Assembly: GCA_002733465.1 (NCBI GenBank)
Contig: NVVT01000006.1
Location: 1,568-10,928 of the forward strand
Source: Kangiella sp.
GTDB taxonomy: Bacteria; Pseudomonadota; Gammaproteobacteria; Enterobacterales; Kangiellaceae
DNA: 9,361 nt
Reading direction: 5' to 3'
Shown: positions 7,797 to 9,361 of the stretch, piece by piece
Position numbering within the stretch: the first letter of the stretch is position 1
Layout of the letters: each line of letters starts with the position of its first letter
The notes under the pieces: generated by a model
Database searches by the model: none
Told to the model about the DNA's origin: nothing
What the model saw: the letters and a program-made list of their open reading frames with translations, nothing else
Translations under genes and position numbers: made by a program

Positions 7797-7910
7797 TCCC
7801 CCTTTGCGAAGGGGGACTGAGGGGGATTTAAAGCTCTAACGTATCAGATAAGTATTCTGGTCTTGAGAGTTATTTAAATCTCCCCTAACCCCTCTTCGCA
7901 AAGAGGGGGA
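7797..7910. repeat. MITE-like palindromic repeat, copy 1 (114 bp, intact)
   Basis: The element starts TCCCCCTTTGCGAAGGGGG and ends with the near-complement of that sequence, so its ends are imperfect terminal inverted repeats of roughly 36 bp that also include ATTTAAA. Each end folds on itself: CCCCCTT-TGCG-AAGGGGG (7798-7815) and CCCCTCTT-CGCA-AAGAGGGG (7889-7908). The AT-rich core (about 7833-7872, with TATCAGATAAGTATTCTGG) carries no reading frame. AAAATA occurs just outside both ends (7789-7794 and 7915-7920), perhaps a target duplication or the edge of a tandem duplication. The ends resemble CCCCCTTTGCGAAGGGGG repeats I recall as dispersed in many bacterial genomes; I could not check this. 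No transposase is present, so it would be non-autonomous. Confidence 0.85.
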
Positions 7911-7923
7911 TTACAAAATAGCT

Positions 7924-8088
7924 TCCCCCTTTGCGAAGGGGGATTGAGGGGGATTTAAAGCTCTAACGTATCAGATAAGTATTCTGGTCTTGAGAGTTAT
8001 TTAAATCTCCCCCCAACCCCTCGACAATTGCTCCGTGCATTGTTCTAATAAGCGACATCCGTGTCGCGATCTTCGCAAAGAGGGGGGA
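7924..8088. repeat. MITE-like palindromic repeat, copy 2 (165 bp, with nested insert)
   Basis: This is a second copy in the same orientation, starting 127 bp after the first. The left arm differs by one base (T at 7944 for C at 7817) and the core looks identical. The C-run at 8009-8014 and the final G-run at 8082-8087 differ slightly in length and composition from copy 1. The right-arm hairpin is split by 49 extra bases between CCCCT (ending 8021) and CTTCGCAAAG (from 8071). The near-identity of the cores suggests a recent tandem duplication followed by insertion into one copy. The element ends 38 bp before the gspG start. Confidence 0.85.
8022..8070. repeat. 49-nt nested insert made of two hairpins
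   Basis: The segment is absent from copy 1. It contains a stem ACAAT(t)GC / GCATTGT (8024-8043, loop TCCGT, one bulged T) and a perfect stem GCGACA-TCCG-TGTCGC (8052-8067). Both loops carry TCCG. It looks like a REP-type palindromic unit inserted into the arm of the larger repeat. Exact borders are ambiguous by a base or two, and no clear target duplication is seen. The CCCCT and AGGGG parts of the host stem can still pair around it, giving a branched RNA structure (inference). Confidence 0.6.
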
Positions 8089-8115
8089 TTAAAACATTTA
8101 GAATTAGATTATTTA

Positions 8116-8120
8116 TGAGG
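8116..8120 (+). promoter_or_regulatory. Ribosome-binding site of gspG
   Basis: TGAGG lies 6 nt before the ATG at 8127 and is one of the better Shine-Dalgarno sequences in the window. It fixes the gspG start. It rules out the in-frame GTG at 8061 (inside the nested hairpin) and the ATG at 8115, which overlaps this site. Confidence 0.7.
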
Positions 8121-8126
8121 TTTAAA

Positions 8127-8600
8127 ATGAAACAGCGAACAAATATAAAACAACAATCCGGTTTTTCGCTTTTAGAAATTTTGGTAGCTATGGCAATCAT
8201 GGCAATTCTTGGTGGCGTCATGGTGGTGCAGTTCGCGGGTAAAACAGAGGAAGCCAGTTTGATCCGAATTAAAGGTGATATTAGCGCTATTAAATCTGCG
8301 TTAATTCAATACAGTTCGGATAATTTTATGTATCCGACAACAGAGCAAGGTTTGGAAGCTTTATCGCAAAAACCGTCAAGTCGTCCAATCCCTAGTAATT
8401 ATGCAAGACGAGGATACATTGAACTTAATAATGATCCATGGGGGAACCCCTATCAATATTCGTTTCCAGGTGAATTTGGTGAGTACGATATATATTCATT
8501 AGGTGCTGATGGTGAAGAAGGTGGCGAAGGAATCGCTATAGATATTGGTAATTGGAATGTCGATCAAGTCATCAAAGCATTTAAAACCGGTGAACAGTAA
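8127..8600 (+). CDS. gspG: Type II secretion system major pseudopilin GspG
   Basis: GspG is the main subunit of the periplasmic pseudopilus that pushes substrates through the secretin. The 157-residue precursor has a 12-residue basic leader ending ...KQQSG, cut by prepilin peptidase GspO/PilD before Phe13. Glu lies at +5 (E17) and a hydrophobic helix follows (SLLEILVAMAIMAILGG). The C-terminal domain shows NNDPWGNPYQY (101-111) and SLGADGEEGGEG...DIGNW (124-143), the calcium-binding signature of GspG that distinguishes it from other pseudopilins. Mature length would be 145. The +22 position, usually proline in pseudopilins, is Val here. Start choice rests on TGAGG at 8116-8120. It is separated from gspF by 384 bp of palindromic repeats and followed 35 bp later by gspH. 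Confidence 0.96.
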   Translation: MKQRTNIKQQSGFSLLEILVAMAIMAILGGVMVVQFAGKTEEASLIRIKGDISAIKSALIQYSSDNFMYPTTEQGLEALSQKPSSRPIPSNYARRGYIELNNDPWGNPYQYSFPGEFGEYDIYSLGADGEEGGEGIAIDIGNWNVDQVIKAFKTGEQ

Positions 8601-8635
8601 TTTATTAAATAATGAACTTAATAAGACTGCATTAA

Positions 8636-9361
8636 ATGATTAAGTTAAAAAAGTATTCAGGTTTTAGTTTATTAGAAATACTGATTGCTATGGCAATCAT
8701 GGCGATAATGGTAGCTTTTGCTTTACCTAATTTAAGTGGTTCATCGGACAAACAGGCGAAGCAAGAAATTTTTAGATTAGTTGCCGCGATTGAAATGGTA
8801 AGGGATCAATCAATTCTTTTAAACCGCGAATTTGGTTTAACCATCGATGAAAAAGGGTATCAGTTTCTAGAGTTGGTGGATGATGATGACTCGACCAATA
8901 AGCCGGGTTCTAAGCCAAAGATTGGCTCTGACTTAGGGATTGGAAATAACGACGAGAATAATAATTCTGATAAAAACTCAACCGATGGCAAAAGAAAATC
9001 TAAAAGTGCAGAATGGCAGGAAATTTCAGAATTTCCTGAACTCGGAAGACATGAGTTTGCTGAAGGTTTAGAAATAAATCTCACTCTAGATGAAGAAAAC
9101 CTATTTAGCACTTTTGATGATGAGGTTAATATTTTTGAGGAAGAAATCGATATCTTTGAAGAAGATGATAAATCTAAGAAAAAACTAGATCCTCCGCAGA
9201 TTTATTTTTTATCCAGTGGCGAACAAAACCAATTTTCAATAGGCATTGCCGTTTCAGATAAAAATATTGGAAATGATGATCGTTATTTTTTTAGAGTCAG
9301 AGGCTTTTTAACCGGCGAACTAAAATATGAAGGCCCGCTTGAAGGGAATTTATTTCAAGAT
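8636..9361 (+). CDS. gspH: Type II secretion system minor pseudopilin GspH (3' truncated by window edge)
   Basis: GspH is a minor pseudopilin found near the pseudopilus tip. The frame is open to the window end, so at least 242 residues are present and the stop is not seen. The leader MIKLKKYSG is cut before Phe10, Glu is at +5 (E14), and the helix SLLEILIAMAIMAIMVAFALPN has Pro at +22. MVRDQSILLNREFGLTIDEKGYQFLEL (54-80) is the GspH-like start of the globular domain, and PPQIYFLSSGEQNQFSI (186-202) matches its later strands. Two low-complexity insertions are unusual: about 82-124 (Asp/Asn/Ser/Lys-rich) and about 155-184 (Glu/Asp-rich). GspH is normally about 160-200 residues, so this one is long. 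The ATG at 8636 directly follows an in-frame TAA (8633-8635) and lacks a clear Shine-Dalgarno sequence. GspI is the less likely alternative, as it is much shorter. Confidence 0.85.
   Translation, partial: MIKLKKYSGFSLLEILIAMAIMAIMVAFALPNLSGSSDKQAKQEIFRLVAAIEMVRDQSILLNREFGLTIDEKGYQFLELVDDDDSTNKPGSKPKIGSDLGIGNNDENNNSDKNSTDGKRKSKSAEWQEISEFPELGRHEFAEGLEINLTLDEENLFSTFDDEVNIFEEEIDIFEEDDKSKKKLDPPQIYFLSSGEQNQFSIGIAVSDKNIGNDDRYFFRVRGFLTGELKYEGPLEGNLFQD

Noticed and set aside
8021..8051. Promoter for gspG inside the nested insert (TCGACA and TAATAA)
   Set aside because: Spacing of 19 bp and a poor -10 match (three of six). The bases are better explained as hairpin arms.
7797..8088. CRISPR array
   Set aside because: There are only two units, with long palindromic ends, a shared core rather than unique spacers, and no cas gene nearby.
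8099..8110. TAGAAT/TAGATT as a -10 box for gspG
   Set aside because: No acceptable -35 box is present 16-18 bp upstream; that stretch is the G-run end of the repeat.
8061..8126. In-frame GTG at 8061 as the gspG start
   Set aside because: It lies inside the TGTCGC arm of the nested hairpin and would add 22 residues before a pseudopilin leader. TGAGG at 8116-8120 and the short basic leader support 8127.
8612..8635. Seven-codon reading frame MNLIRLH ending in TAA directly before the gspH ATG
   Set aside because: It has no ribosome-binding site, and short open frames are common in AT-rich spacers. It could be a coupling leader, but nothing beyond the adjacency supports that.
8860..9111. Minus-strand open frame opposite gspH
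   Set aside because: It is a shadow of the acidic, low-complexity gspH codons and has no ribosome-binding site or recognisable protein.

Overview
The window is ordinary chromosomal DNA from an AT-rich gammaproteobacterium. The evidence is a type II secretion (T2SS) operon in the order gspC-D-E-F-G-H, an hslR (Hsp15) gene divergent from gspC, and an ArfB of the YaeJ type. From memory, hslR next to gspC/epsC is also seen in Vibrio and Shewanella relatives. A marine or aquatic lineage (Kangiella/Aliikangiella-like or similar) is a guess. Composition was judged by eye and not computed.

Layout. Positions 1-585 are the 3' part of a zinc aminopeptidase of family M28. Positions 648-1058 are arfB, a codon-independent peptidyl-tRNA hydrolase for stalled ribosomes. 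Convergent to it, at 1135-1551 on the minus strand, is hslR, a protein that binds 50S subunits carrying a stranded nascent chain. The 225-bp divergent region 1552-1776 holds weak promoter-like boxes and two inverted repeats; the cleaner one is a 15-bp dyad, CCTAGAT-g-ATCTAGG, just upstream of gspC. From 1777 the T2SS operon runs rightward: gspC (clamp between platform and secretin), gspD (outer-membrane secretin), gspE (cytoplasmic ATPase), gspF (inner-membrane platform), gspG (major pseudopilin) and gspH (minor pseudopilin, cut by the window end). The remaining genes (I, J, K, L, M, and N or O if present) would be expected further right, outside the window.

The operon is tight from C to F, with the gspE stop and gspF start overlapping as TAATG. 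It is then interrupted by a 384-bp gap between gspF and gspG. That gap holds two tandem copies of a GC-rich, palindromic, MITE-like element (7797-7910 and 7924-8088). The second copy carries a 49-nt nested insert made of two further hairpins. This is the most unusual structure in the window. It sits where expression of the major pseudopilin could be uncoupled from that of the ATPase and platform genes.

Other points: gspD most likely starts at 2819 rather than at upstream in-frame ATGs; gspG starts at 8127, not inside the repeat; GspH carries two acidic low-complexity insertions; GspG lacks the usual proline at +22. I see no phage, CRISPR, tRNA, rRNA or transposase gene. I see no wholly new system. 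The secretion operon is canonical in gene content, and the novelty lies in the repeats and in details of the pseudopilins.
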